Source of the DNA: Piscibacillus salipiscarius JCM 13188
GTDB lineage: Bacteria > Bacillota > Bacilli > Bacillales > Alkalibacillaceae
Direction: 5' to 3'
Length of the DNA stretch: 64,000 nucleotides
Assembly: GCF_001311865.1 (NCBI RefSeq)
Contig: NZ_BBCD01000003.1
Span: forward strand, 62,001-126,000
The position numbers were made by a program, and so were the translations under genes. This document shows, piece after piece, positions 1-9,280 of this stretch. Below the pieces are notes generated by a model. That model was not told the origin of the DNA, ran no database searches, and was given only the letters and a program-made list of their open reading frames with translations. Position 1 is the stretch's first letter. Each line of letters begins with the position of its first letter.

Positions 1-1850
1 TTTACCTTTTATTCCAATTTCAAATTCATTATCATTTTGAATTTTATCCCTTACGCTTTCAAACACGAGCACGTCACCATTTTCAAGCTTTTCATAATCT
101 TGTTCATCAACAAATTGAATAGGTAGCACCCCAAAATTAATTAAATTTTGTAAGTGAATACGCGCGAAGTCTTTAACTAGAACAGCTTTTAATCCTAAGA
201 AACGCGGAGCTAAAGCTGCGTGCTCACGTGAAGAACCTTGACCGTAGTTGTGACCAGCTACGACTGCGTGCCCACCTTCATCTTTTGTTTCATTGCCCGT
301 TCATAATAGGTGTCATCTACAATTTCGAAAGTGAAAGTACTAATTCTTTGTAGATTACTACGATATGGTAGGACGCGTGAACCACCAGCTAAAATCTCAT
401 CTGTAGAAATGTTATCACCCATTTTAAGTAATACAGGTACTTCGAAATTATCTTCGATTGGGGATAAATCAGGGATTGATTTAATGTTAGGCCCTTTTTC
501 AAGCTCTACATTTAAACCTTCAGCTGGATCAATTGGTTCTTCTAACATACCTTGTTCTTTATCGAAATTCACTTTAGGTTCTTTAATTGTTGGATAATCC
601 ATTTCAAGAGTCCTAGGGTCGGTAATAACACCTGTTAAAGCTGACGCGGCAGCAGTTTCAGGACTACATAAGAACACGCTATCTTCTTTAGTACCCGAGC
701 GACCTGGGAAGTTACGTGGTGTTGTTCTTAAACTGTTTCGACCTGATGCAGGCGCTTGCCCCATTCCGATACAACCGTTACATCCAGCTTGGTGCAGACG
801 GCCACCTGCACTAAGTAAACTTGCAATATGACCTTCTTCAACTAGTTGAGTTAGAATCTGACGAGAAGAAGGGTTAATATCGTAGGATACACCGTTTGCG
901 ATTTGCTTACCTTTCACGATTTCAGCTGCAATGGCAAAATCACGATAACCAGGGTTCGCCGAAGAACCAATATAAGATTGATAAATAGACTCTCCAGCAA
1001 CTTCACTCACAGGTACGACATTACCCGGGCTAGATGGTTTAGCAATTAGAGGCTCTAATGATGATAAATCAATCTCATCGTGTAAATCATATGTGGCTCC
1101 GCGATCTGCCGTAAGCTCCTGCCAATCGTCTTCGCGTCCTTGTTGTTTCAAGAAACGCTTAACTTCTTTATCAGATGGGAACACGGTAGCAGTTGCTCCG
1201 AGCTCAGCTCCCATATTCGCAATAACGTGTCGGTCCATCGCTGATAAATCTTTTAAACCAGGACCATAGTACTCAATAATCTTTCCTACGCCACCTTTAA
1301 CATCGTGACGGCGAAGCATTTCTAAAATAACATCTTTAGCGCTTACCCAATCAGGTAGTTTACCTGTTAGCTTCACACCCCAGACTTCAGGCATTTTCAC
1401 ATAAAATGGTTCTCCTGCAATAGCCATGGCAACATCAATACCACCAGCTCCCATAGCTAACATACCCATACAACCATTAGCACACGTGTGACTGTCTGAG
1501 CCTAATAATGTGCGACCTGGCATACATAACTTTTGCATATGGACAGGGTGACTTACACCGTTACCAGGACGACTGAAATAAAGTCCAAACTTTTTAGCTG
1601 CACTACGTAAAAATAGGTGGTCATCAGGGTTACGGTGATCTGATTGAATTAAGTTATGGTCTACATATTGAGCTGAGGCTTCTGTTTTTGCTCGATCCAC
1701 GCCCATTGCTTCTAACTCAAGCATCACCATAGTTCCTGTTGCGTCCTGAGTTAATGTTTGATCAATTTTTAAACCAATTTCCGTACCTGGTTTCATTTCA
1801 CCTGAAACTAGATGTTCTTTAATTAACTTCTGAGCTACATTCAATTTCAT
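1..1850 (-). CDS. acn: aconitate hydratase, 3' end outside the window
   Basis: TCA-cycle aconitase (citrate to isocitrate, [4Fe-4S] enzyme) of the shorter, roughly 640-residue type. The start at 1850 (MKLNVAQKL) has an AAAGGAG site 8 bases upstream; the longer open frame lacks one. Visible motifs are GSDSHTCANG (first cluster cysteine) and HQAGCNGCIGMG (the other two), followed by the swivel domain with GQGSSREHAA near position 210. The frame breaks in the A4 run at 283-286: one extra base restores KQKDEGGHAVVAGHNYGQGSSREH. The gene then runs open to base 1 and is cut by the window edge. Function is confident; the break is probably a sequencing indel. Confidence 0.93.
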
Positions 1851-2030
1851 TTGAAAACTCCTTTCCAAATTATCCGTACATATCCACGTTTTATAAAACG
1901 CTTCTATGTAAAATTTACCCATAAACAAGATCAATCAAACCATACAGTCTATATAACAATTTATATTTTATGCAAATCTTATAAATTTACACCGAAAAAT
2001 AGTGACATTGTAGGATTTTCTCAAAAATAG

Positions 2031-2059
2031 TTTACGAACATGTGTTCGTGTTTTATAAT
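2031..2059 (+). promoter_or_regulatory. Promoter with embedded LexA (SOS) box
   Basis: A perfect Bacillus-type LexA box, CGAAC-ATGT-GTTCG, lies at 2035-2048. It sits inside a promoter with a -35-like TTTACG at 2031-2036, a 17-bp spacer and a consensus TATAAT at 2054-2059. Bound LexA would cover the -35 and spacer. The next start codon is the 35-residue peptide at 2103, about 37 bases after the expected transcription start. Confidence 0.8.
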
Positions 2060-2102
2060 GTGGACAACCAGTCATTTAGTGGAATAATTTGGAGGTGTTC
2101 TT

Positions 2103-2210
2103 ATGGACGGACCGGGATACATCCTAATATTGTTCGCCTTTGGATCCTTTATCGTAGGATTAATATCACTTATTGTTCAAATTATTATAGCAATCACAAA
2201 GAAAAAATAA
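2103..2210 (+). CDS. small hydrophobic TxpA/BsrG-like toxin peptide, SOS-controlled
   Basis: A 35-residue peptide beginning MDGPGYILILFAFGSFIVGL and ending ITKKK. A GGAGG site lies 8 bases upstream. It is one transmembrane helix with a lysine tail, and the pattern Y-x-L-x-L-x-F-A-x-G-S-F-I resembles the family of TxpA, BsrG and BsrE (putative holin-like toxins, type I toxin-antitoxin). It stands alone behind a promoter carrying a perfect LexA box. Inferred role: membrane peptide made after DNA damage. I could not identify an antisense RNA by eye. It is too short for most gene callers. It could instead be a non-toxic stress peptide. Confidence 0.7.
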   Translation: MDGPGYILILFAFGSFIVGLISLIVQIIIAITKKK

Positions 2211-2287
2211 TGCACATTCTTAAAGGTCATACACCATTATTGTTGAATTATATAATTTAGGTTGAAAAATAAAGGGAGATGTATTAA

Positions 2288-2641
2288 ATGCTAAATCAAG
2301 TTTGCGTAATGACAATTCGAGTAAAAGACTTGGAGAAATCTGTTTACTTTTATACGGAAGTTTTAGGATTTGAAGTTGATCAATATTACGGAGATACCAT
2401 CGTAAGTTTAAAGCATTCCAACATACCAATTGTTTTAGAAGAACATCATGATTTAGAGTCAGGTAATAACGTTGTTCTTGCCATTCAATCAGAAAATTTG
2501 GAGAAAGATATGAGTGACTTACAATCTAGAGAAGTACCATTTCTACTTGACGTAGAACCTTGCCCGCCAGGTCGCTACACCATTTTTAAAGATCCAGATG
2601 GTAATCATATAGAGTTATTAGAGTTTTCTAAGGTAAAATAG
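2288..2641 (+). CDS. VOC (glyoxalase/bleomycin-resistance) superfamily protein
   Basis: A 117-residue single-domain VOC protein. The N-terminal VCVMTIRVKDLEKSVYFYTEVLGF is the usual first beta-alpha-beta unit, and the C-terminal FKDPDGNHIELLEF carries the typical metal-ligand glutamate strand. AAAGGGAG precedes the ATG by 8 bases. Substrate is unknown; members include glyoxalases, dioxygenases and antibiotic-sequestering proteins. It follows the small SOS peptide by 77 bases and ends before a bidirectional terminator. Confidence 0.85.
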   Translation: MLNQVCVMTIRVKDLEKSVYFYTEVLGFEVDQYYGDTIVSLKHSNIPIVLEEHHDLESGNNVVLAIQSENLEKDMSDLQSREVPFLLDVEPCPPGRYTIFKDPDGNHIELLEFSKVK

Positions 2642-2754
2642 TACACTGCACTGTATAAATCCTAGATGATTTAAGATTTTAACTGAAACTAACTGAATAG
2701 ACTTGAACTCATAAAAAGTAAGTATTTTGACAAGCAATATTACTTAAAACTAAC

Positions 2755-2791
2755 AAAAATCCAGGCCAATAAATGAACAGTCTGGATTTTT
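2755..2791. terminator. Bidirectional Rho-independent terminator
   Basis: The stem AAAAATCCAG / CTGGATTTTT encloses a 17-base loop, with T-runs on both strands. It lies between the convergent VOC and fasciclin genes. Confidence 0.8.
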
Positions 2792-2825
2792 GTTAATTAT
2801 ATTGTTTTCTCAGTTTTATAACTAT

Positions 2826-3326
2826 TTAGTTTTCAGGAATTAAAACTTTGTCAATGACATGAATAACACCATTAGAAGCTTCAACATCAGCTAAAATAAC
2901 CTTTGACTCATTAACTTGAGTTGGATTTAGTGAAATTTTCACAGTTTTACCAGATAACGTTTTTACTTCCATGCCATCTTCTAGACTCTCTGACATAACT
3001 TTTTCCTCTACTACATGATATAAAAGAATATCTTTTAAATCTTCTCTAGCTAATAATTCCTCAGCTGTAATATCAAGTTCATTTAAAAGTGCTTCAAATG
3101 CTTCATCATTCGGAGCAAAAACTGTAAATGGTCCTTCTCCTTTTAAAGTTTCAACTAAACCGGCTTTTTCTAATGCAGCAACCAGTGTTGTGAAGTCGCC
3201 TGAGTCAATGGCTGTATCCACAATATCTTTTTCAGTTACTGATTGATCTTTAGCTAAAGCGCCTAAAGAGAACGAACTCACTATGAAAAGCGTTAAAACA
3301 CTTAATACAATCCATTTCCGTTTCAT
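2826..3326 (-). CDS. secreted fasciclin (FAS1) domain protein
   Basis: A 166-residue protein with a signal peptide ([20 protein letters not shown], cleavage near ALA-KD at residue 26) followed by a single FAS1 domain. The first FAS1 motif is [16 protein letters not shown] and the second is the C-terminal [15 protein letters not shown]. An AAAGGAGG site lies 7 bases before the ATG. FAS1 proteins are extracellular or surface adhesion and ligand-binding modules; the specific role here is unknown. The gene is intact and monocistronic. Confidence 0.92.
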   Translation of the reverse strand: MKRKWIVLSVLTLFIVSSFSLGALAKDQSVTEKDIVDTAIDSGDFTTLVAALEKAGLVETLKGEGPFTVFAPNDEAFEALLNELDITAEELLAREDLKDILLYHVVEEKVMSESLEDGMEVKTLSGKTVKISLNPTQVNESKVILADVEASNGVIHVIDKVLIPEN

Positions 3327-3422
3327 ATACTATTTCCTCCTTTAGATAGTTCATTGACTGGAAGGTAGTATTTGTTAAATCAATGAATCTATCCAAAAAT
3401 AATAGTGGAAATTTTTACATAC

Positions 3423-3446
3423 GGTTAAACAATCACTCCCGGGTAT
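3423..3446 (+). promoter_or_regulatory. candidate SigB (general stress) promoter
   Basis: GGTTAA at 3423-3428, a 12-bp spacer and GGGTAT at 3441-3446 match the SigB consensus GTTTAA-N12-15-GGGTAT with one mismatch. It lies 45 bp before the DUF2642 start. The next gene is a YdbD-type manganese catalase; ydbD is a known SigB-regulon gene in B. subtilis. Confidence 0.55.
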
Positions 3447-3490
3447 GCATCATCATAAAATAAAAAAGCAATTTATTTAGGAGGATTAGT

Positions 3491-3793
3491 ATGAGTATGT
3501 ATTATGGTAACCAAGGTTTTTCGTGGGGTAATCAACCTCAATTGCCAAGTCAAGCTGATAATCATCAAATTCAATTATTTACATTATTTGAACCTTTTAT
3601 GTACCAAACATTAATATCGTTAATCAATCAACATGTTGTCGTTGAAACAGACAAAGGAGCATTACGTGGACAATTAATCGATGTAAAAATTGACCATATA
3701 GCTTTAGAAATTAGCGGAAACATATACTTGTTCGCATACAGGAAATTAGTTGGGTCATGCCAACTCAATTTCATGACTCCAAATAATTATTGA
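3491..3793 (+). CDS. DUF2642 (YuzF-like) protein
   Basis: A 100-residue protein. The first 30 residues are Gln/Asn/Gly-rich and low in complexity. The C-terminal part (FMYQTLISLINQHVVVETDK to the end) matches the small Sm-like beta domain of the DUF2642/YuzF family, found in spore-forming bacilli and often linked to the spore coat or stress. An AGGAGG site lies 8 bases upstream. No enzymatic function is known. It is preceded by a SigB-like promoter and followed 62 bp later by the manganese catalase. Confidence 0.75.
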   Translation: MSMYYGNQGFSWGNQPQLPSQADNHQIQLFTLFEPFMYQTLISLINQHVVVETDKGALRGQLIDVKIDHIALEISGNIYLFAYRKLVGSCQLNFMTPNNY

Positions 3794-3854
3794 TAATACA
3801 ACCCTCCTCACTCATAAACTTACTAATGGTATGACTACTAAAGGAGGGGTACCA

Positions 3855-4750
3855 ATGATTAAACGGTTTGACCGTATTGCGATTGAATTACCAAAGCCCG
3901 ACCAGCCAGATCCTAATGCTGCCGCAGCTGTACAAGAGCTACTTGGTGGTCGATTTGGAGAAATGTCGACTTTAAATAATTATATGTTCCAATCATTTGG
4001 TTTCAGACAAAGTAAAAAGCTTAAACCATTTTATGACCTCATATGTAGTATTACAGGAGAAGAGTTTGGGCACGTAGAGTTAGTTTCTCACACAATAAAT
4101 TTAATGCTTGTAGGATCTACTTACCCTGAAGAACCTGATCAAACACCTATGCGTGATGGAAAGGACAAACGTAATACTTATCACTTTATTGCTACAGATC
4201 AAATGGCAAGACCTTTTGACTCGATGGGGGCAGCTTGGACAGGTGATTACACATTTAAAAGCGGGAATCTCGTACAGGATTTGCTTCATAACTTTTTCCT
4301 TGAGATTGGAGCTAGAACACATAAAATGAGAGTTTACGAAATGACAGAACATCCAGTTGCTAGAGAAATGATTGGTTATTTATTAGTCCGTGGAGGAGTG
4401 CATATCGTTGCATACGCTAAAGCACTTGAGATTCTTACAGGGGTAGATATGACGAAATGGTTCCAATCCCAAATTTAAGTAACAGAAAATTTGATGCAGC
4501 ACGAAAATGGGAAGATGCTGGGGAAGGTAGAAAGTTATATACTTTTAGTGACCAGGATTATAAAGATGTTGTCCAAATATGGAAAGGTGACCACCCGGAA
4601 GATGGCTTACCACTTGAGGTCATTCAAGGAGCACCAAAAGGGGCACCTGTTCCGGAGTATCCCGAAGCAGAAGAAACATTTGCTCCAGGAATCTCATACG
4701 AAGATTTCCTTGAAATTTCAAAACGGTTGCAAAAGAAGGCTGGTTTGTGA
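3855..4750 (+). CDS. manganese catalase (YdbD/YjqC/CotJC family)
   Basis: Dimanganese catalase that disproportionates hydrogen peroxide. Start at 3855 (MIKRFDRIAIEL) because AAAGGAGGGG lies 6 bases upstream. The four-helix ferritin-like core shows GEMSTLNNYMFQSF, GEEFGHVELVSHTIN and EIGARTHKMRVYEM; the E-x-x-H pairs are the expected Mn ligands. The frame breaks at the A-run at 4455-4457: one added A joins DMTK to MVPIPNLSNRKFD, giving about 298 residues, normal for the family. Expected role: peroxide defence under general stress or sporulation. Confidence 0.93.
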
Positions 4751-4806
4751 GGTGAATTTAATTCAAGATTGACTGGATGATTATGGTCAAAACTTATAAA
4801 TTTCAT

Positions 4807-4848
4807 AAATCATGGGAGGACCTCGTTTAGATGCTCCCATGATTTTTT
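4807..4848. terminator. Bidirectional terminator
   Basis: AAATCATGGGAG pairs with CTCCCATGATTT around a loop, followed by a T-run on the + strand and preceded by A residues. It separates the convergent catalase and GNAT genes. Confidence 0.85.
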
Positions 4849-4876
4849 AGTCAAATCAGATTAAAATCATATTTAC

Positions 4877-5302
4877 TTATAATTTCTTATAAAAACCGGT
4901 TGCAGAGCCAACGAAACCATTTCTTTTATAAAACTCATGTGCTTTTGATCGTTCTTCCCTGTTACCACTATTTAAAGTAACCATATGACAACCTTGTCCC
5001 TTCGCCCATGATTCCGAAGCTTTTAATAGCTCATACCCAATTCCTTTACCACGAGCAAACTCCTTAACTACCATTGAAACGATGCGTACATAAGAATAAT
5101 CGTCTTCATATCGAAAAGCTCTAATCATACCTGTCATGCCAACAAGTTGTCCCTCAATTTCGTAAACTAACGTATAGTAATCAGGATGTTGATTAATTTT
5201 CGAATAACGTTGCTTCATATTTTCGTAACTCGTCGGATAACCTAATTCACTCATCAATTCTGCTAGACCTTGTACATCTTCCATTGTTGCCTTTCTAATC
5301 AT
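4877..5302 (-). CDS. GNAT family N-acetyltransferase
   Basis: A 141-residue single GNAT domain. Motif A is VKEFARGKGIGYELLKASE (R/Q-x-x-G-x-G/A acetyl-CoA loop) and the C-terminal motif is SGNREERSKAHEFYKRNGF. It reads directly from the upstream NUDIX gene with a 1-bp gap, so the two are probably cotranscribed. The substrate cannot be told from sequence. Confidence 0.9.
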   Translation of the reverse strand: MIRKATMEDVQGLAELMSELGYPTSYENMKQRYSKINQHPDYYTLVYEIEGQLVGMTGMIRAFRYEDDYSYVRIVSMVVKEFARGKGIGYELLKASESWAKGQGCHMVTLNSGNREERSKAHEFYKRNGFVGSATGFYKKL

Positions 5303-5303
5303 G

Positions 5304-5702
5304 TCACTTCACGGTCTCCTTTACATAGTTTTGCAAGAACTCAATATCTTCTTTGTACTGAAAGTCCTCTTTAGGTACTAACTTTGGATCTCTCCATTCA
5401 ACACTTTGCACAAGTCCATCCGGATCATGCAATCTAATCTGACCCCCGATGATATTGACACTGAAATATTTAACTGTCGACACTTCAGAGTCTTTAGTAA
5501 ACAGTTCATTTTCTATTTCTACGTGATAGCCCGTTTCTTCGTAAACTTCTCTTATGCAGCATTGTTCAAATGTTTCGTCTGTTTCAACTCCCCCTGATGG
5601 AACTGACCACCTTTTTCCTTCATGAGGTAAGCCTTGCTGAATCATTAGTAATTCCTGATTTTCATTAACACAAACCGCTGCCGAACCTTTCCATTTACAC
5701 AT
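5304..5702 (-). CDS. NUDIX hydrolase
   Basis: A NUDIX pyrophosphohydrolase of about 132 residues. A full Nudix box is present: G-x5-E-x7-REVYEETGY, beginning GGVETDETFEQ. The ATG at 5702 (MCKWKGSAAVCVN) has GAGGGGGG 5 bases upstream; a GTG at 5717 is in frame but lies inside that ribosome binding site. Probable housecleaning hydrolase of nucleoside diphosphate derivatives. First gene of a two-gene operon with the GNAT gene. Confidence 0.9.
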   Translation of the reverse strand: MCKWKGSAAVCVNENQELLMIQQGLPHEGKRWSVPSGGVETDETFEQCCIREVYEETGYHVEIENELFTKDSEVSTVKYFSVNIIGGQIRLHDPDGLVQSVEWRDPKLVPKEDFQYKEDIEFLQNYVKETVK

Positions 5703-5796
5703 ACGATCCCCCCTCACTTACATATAACGTTCGAGACCATTCAGGTAAACTCCTATTTAATACATATGAACATTTTGTTAAAGTAAAACTAGTTTC

Positions 5797-5812
5797 AAAC
5801 AAACGTTTGTTT
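5797..5812. promoter_or_regulatory. 16-bp perfect palindrome in a divergent promoter region
   Basis: AAACAAACGTTTGTTT is a perfect dyad of the size bound by TetR-type repressors. It lies between the divergent NUDIX and LOG genes, 17 bp before a -35-like TTGAAA (5830-5835; 17-bp spacer; TAAATT at 5853-5858). The cognate regulator is not identified. Confidence 0.45.
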
Positions 5813-5900
5813 CATAAATTCTTTTAACCTTGAAAACTTACATATGAATGGATAAATTAGAATAAGTATTATTATCAAAAACTGAGAGGCTGTGAAATAA

Positions 5901-6440
5901 TTGAAACGTATAGCAGTATTCTGTGGTTCAAGACATGGAATAGATGATTCCTATATGAAAGAGGCCAAAAAGCTAGGTAAATTGCTTGCTAATCATAACC
6001 TTGAACTTGTTTACGGAGGAGCTATTGTTGGTTTAATGGGTGCTGTTGCAGAAGGTGTCCTTGAACAAAATGGTACTGTTATTGGCGTCATTCCAGAAAG
6101 ACTTAAAACAGTGGAAATAGCTCATCAAAATTTAACTGAGCTACATGTTGTTAAGGACATGCATGAACGAAAGGCTATGATGGCACAACTATCAGATGCC
6201 TTCGTAGCCTTACCTGGAGGAGTGGGTACTCTAGAAGAGTGGTTTGAAGTTTTTACTTGGTCGCAAATTGGTTATCACGAAAAACCTTGCGCTTTGCTTA
6301 ATACAAACGGTTATTATTCACCCCTTGTAGAATTATTCGACCATATGATTAAGGAAGGCTTTGCCGATCGACATTACAAGGAACATATCATAATTGAAGA
6401 AAGCCCTCAGCATTTAATTGAAGTTTTAACCGAAAAATAA
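5901..6440 (+). CDS. LOG family protein (cytokinin riboside 5'-monophosphate phosphoribohydrolase type)
   Basis: A 179-residue Rossmann-fold LOG protein (YvdD type). It removes ribose 5-phosphate from N6-modified AMP or related nucleotides. The signature PGGVGTLEEWFE is complete, and GSRHG near residue 10 and GGAIVGLMGAVAEGV are the usual nucleotide-binding parts. It starts with TTG (LKRIAVFCGSR); the only upstream purine-rich site is GAGAGG, 12 bases before, so the start is weak but family length fits. Intact. Confidence 0.92.
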   Translation: MKRIAVFCGSRHGIDDSYMKEAKKLGKLLANHNLELVYGGAIVGLMGAVAEGVLEQNGTVIGVIPERLKTVEIAHQNLTELHVVKDMHERKAMMAQLSDAFVALPGGVGTLEEWFEVFTWSQIGYHEKPCALLNTNGYYSPLVELFDHMIKEGFADRHYKEHIIIEESPQHLIEVLTEK

Positions 6441-6444
6441 AGGG

Positions 6445-6469
6445 GGCATTTGGTGCTTCGCCAAATGCC
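6445..6469. terminator. Hairpin between convergent genes
   Basis: GGCATTTGG and CCAAATGCC form a 9-bp stem with a 7-base loop directly after the LOG stop codon. No long T-run follows on the + strand, so termination may be weak. Confidence 0.6.
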
Positions 6470-6476
6470 TCAAAAC

Positions 6477-8010
6477 TCATTGTTTTTTAATTTCCACATT
6501 AAATTTGTCGTAAAACTTAGTACGGATTAATATATCGCTAAATTTAATTTGATACTTTTCGCCATCACTAGGTATTGTAAAGCCTATTAAATTCTCATGC
6601 GGCCTTACATCTGTTCTGAAGTACTGGTCTTTAATTTCCTCACCATTAGAGTTAATAATAGTAATGTTATTAAATTCTGGAGAGTTTGGAGACACAGGCA
6701 TAGGGATTTCATAATTATGATAGCCAGTTCTATTCTCTTTTCTTAAATAGACGAATAGCCCGTCACCATTATATTCTAAATGATTAATAAAATAGCTAAA
6801 TCCGAACACTTCACCTATTCGTTTATTAATGATCACCTTCTCTTGGTACTCTATGTTGGATGCATCTACTTCAAATGTTAGGCTTTGGTCCGTTACTAAA
6901 TGTAATTCATTTAACTCGACATTCATTTGATCCGGCAGCTGATCAGAAGATTTTATGGGTAGATTAAATTCGTTTCCATTATCATTATTGAAACCCTGAT
7001 ACTTAAACTTAGAAAAACGTTGGTTATCAACTTCACCAGATATACCAAAAATCCTGTGCTCATCTGCAGTTAAATACAACCGATTCCCACCTAACCGATG
7101 TTCTAAACGATCTATGGTAACAGTAATACCATTTTGGCTCACCGTGCGCTTTATCGGAACGGTGAATTTATATTTCGCTTCGATGTCTTTGTGTTCTTTA
7201 ATAGGAATTGTTTTATTATGAAAACGATGTAATTGGTTTTGTCCCACTTGAATTCCAATATCAAATGTATCATGATCTTCAGTTTTATTGTTTTCCATTA
7301 AATATTTGACAGCACCATAAATGCGGCCATTATAATATACACTTTCTCTGCTACGCCACAATTCACGAAGGTCATTTCTTCCTTGTTGCAAATGTAAATA
7401 ATGAAACAACCTACCTTTAGGAACTTCACCTACTTTAATATTATAAAGTAAGTAAAAACCTCGGAACTGGACCAGACCTGATCAATCGTAAACTCATAAT
7501 CACTATCTTCTAAAACAAACGTTTGTTTGATGTCTTCTACTACCCCTAGTTTTTTGCGCGTTTTAGGCCAGGGATTATAGAGTTATAATGTTCTTTTAAG
7601 TCCTCATTACTTTCAAGTACTGTCCATTCAAACTCTTCATCTCGTTTTTTTCTTAGAAGATTAAATAACTCGGATCGTTCTTTTTCCATGTCATTTCTTG
7701 TTTCAGTATAAAATTTAGAATCTAACTGATGTTCCATTTCTGTTAATCTGACGATTTTGTTACTATAGATTTCTATTAGAGATTCTAACTCCTCTAATGA
7801 CATGTCCTCATTATAGTTTGGTAATTCTAAATCAATTGCGAGTTCTTCCACACTGTCAATCAGTTGTTCATTCTGCTCATCGGATTTGTCTTTAATTTCT
7901 TCTTCCGTTTCATCTGAACTAGACGTTACTTGAACTATTAAGAAAAAACCACCAAGAAGCACTGCTGCGACTAATAATTGGATCAACGTTCGCCTATCCA
8001 TTTCATACAC
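6477..8010 (-). CDS. membrane-anchored extracytoplasmic protein, DUF4179-like, two frame breaks
   Basis: Two neighbouring open frames are one gene of about 510 residues. The N-terminus has one membrane anchor (LIQLLVAAVLLGGFFLIVQV, residues 8-27) and a charged stretch. After IIPGLKRAK the frame breaks in the A-run at 7550-7554 and continues KLGVVEDIKQTFVLEDSDYE. It breaks again near 7453 (T5 run) before YLLYNIKVGEVPKGRLFHYL. The pattern I-P-x-L, then GVV-x-D-x-x-Q, then F-T-I-D-Q-V resembles DUF4179-type proteins related to anti-sigma factors. The rest is beta-rich and of unknown function. Cotranscribed with the upstream phosphatase gene. Confidence 0.65.
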
Positions 8011-8017
8011 CCACTCT

Positions 8018-8554
8018 TCACTGCCAAATTCTCTCTATTAATCCACTACCAATAGTAACCTTATAAACATCTGGATTCGATAGGCTCTTCCAGTCTTCAA
8101 AGCCATATTGTCGATCAAAATGATTCAACATTAACGTCATTAAATTGCCATGAGTAACAAGTATGGTTGATTTTACTCTCCCTAGTTTAATAGCTTCTAA
8201 AATTGGCAGAAATCGTTGCATCGCTTCATAACTAGACTCACCGCCAGATAACTTCATATGTAAATCTCGAAAAGAAGCTTCTAAAAGTTCCATCCAGTTT
8301 TCAAGTTTTTTATTACTTAGATCTCGTTCCTTTAGCCCGTCATGGACGTATATATCTAAATTCTTTTGTTCTGCAGTTGGTAAAATGGATTGAACAGCCC
8401 GCGTATATGGGCTAGTAATAATTTGATCTACTTCTATTGTTTCAAAAAAACTAGCTAACTGTTGAGACTGCTCATAACCTTGCGAAGTTAGCTCACAATC
8501 TGGATCCTGACCTGTTGCCTTGCAATGCCTAACTAAATAGATGACTTGTTCCAT
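8018..8554 (-). CDS. histidine phosphatase superfamily (phosphoglycerate mutase-like)
   Basis: A 178-residue branch-1 histidine phosphatase. The catalytic RHCKATG motif is at residues 9-15 (RHG in most members; here Cys replaces Gly), and the second histidine is in TILVTHGNLMTL. AGGGAGGG lies 6 bases before the ATG. Substrate unknown. The neighbouring lipoprotein gene appears to overlap it by 26 bp, but that overlap is probably an artefact of a frame break. Confidence 0.88.
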   Translation of the reverse strand: MEQVIYLVRHCKATGQDPDCELTSQGYEQSQQLASFFETIEVDQIITSPYTRAVQSILPTAEQKNLDIYVHDGLKERDLSNKKLENWMELLEASFRDLHMKLSGGESSYEAMQRFLPILEAIKLGRVKSTILVTHGNLMTLMLNHFDRQYGFEDWKSLSNPDVYKVTIGSGLIERIWQ

Positions 8555-9269
8555 ACCGCTTCCCTCCCTCTCCTACATTTCGACAAGTATACATATAATT
8601 CCTTGTCATAGATATCAAGATATACAAAAAATAGGTAGTAGAGTTAGCTCCACTACCTATTTTTTCTTCAACTTTTACTTTCATTAAGATAACAACGTGA
8701 TTATTTTTAATTAATTGATCTAAAGTATTATAGCCTCTAATCGTATTTTTTGAATTACTTTGATAAAACGCAGCAACAGGGTATTCCTTTCCAGGTTTTA
8801 GATTGATATTACTGTCAATCAAATATTTATGTGAGGTAGGGTACCCTGATTTCAACATCGTTTCTCGTTGACTAGTATATGTTCCACTTTCTTTAGCATT
8901 ATAACTATACAATCTTAAATCCAAAGTGTCTGCCAAGGGGTCCATCATTGACCAACCAATGTGTTCTGACTTTCGTTTAATATCTACAAACTCAGTCCTA
9001 ACTTGCCCCATTTTACCATTTAGTCTTTCACCATCTTTATAAATATCTAACCAGACTTCCAATTTCGTATCATTTGGATCTTGAAATTTTACATCAAATT
9101 CAAAAATCGGACCTAAAGCTAGACGTTCAGCAGCCTTCTTAGTATCAAATTCTTTTAGAGCTTCGACAGTTGCTAATCCATCTACTTTCATGTCTTTTTC
9201 TTCAGTTGAATCTTCTGGACTACAGGCCATTAACGAAATTAGCAACAATAATAACAAATACTTTCTCAA
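8529..9269 (-). CDS. putative lipoprotein of unknown function
   Basis: Starts with TTG at 9269, AGGAG 8 bases upstream. The N-terminus KYLLLLLLISLMAC is a type II signal peptide with lipobox LMAC. The mature part is charged and beta-rich (FEFDVKFQDPNDTKLEVWLD). I do not recognise the family. The last ~30 codons run through a terminator hairpin (8626-8665) into the next gene. Removing one A from the A6 run next to 8661 gives a stop right after VKVEEK, so the real 3' end is probably near 8660 and the listed end at 8529 is an artefact. Confidence 0.6.
   Translation of the reverse strand: MRKYLLLLLLISLMACSPEDSTEEKDMKVDGLATVEALKEFDTKKAAERLALGPIFEFDVKFQDPNDTKLEVWLDIYKDGERLNGKMGQVRTEFVDIKRKSEHIGWSMMDPLADTLDLRLYSYNAKESGTYTSQRETMLKSGYPTSHKYLIDSNINLKPGKEYPVAAFYQSNSKNTIRGYNTLDQLIKNNHVVILMKVKVEEKIGSGANSTTYFLYILISMTRNYMYTCRNVGEGGKRYGTSHLFS
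8626..8665 (-). terminator. Terminator of the lipoprotein gene
   Basis: AATAGGTAGT-GAG and CTC-ACTACCTATT form a stem of about 13 bp flanked by A6 and T6 runs, so it can act in both directions. It lies between the lipoprotein and histidine phosphatase genes. Confidence 0.75.
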
Positions 9270-9280
9270 TCCTTAAACTC

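Noticed and set aside
2042-2260. 72-residue open frame overlapping the small SOS peptide
   Set aside because: No ribosome binding site; it starts inside the LexA box and -10 region.
7513-7528. Palindrome AAACAAACGTTTGTTT as an operator
   Set aside because: It lies in the middle of the reconstructed DUF4179-like coding sequence.
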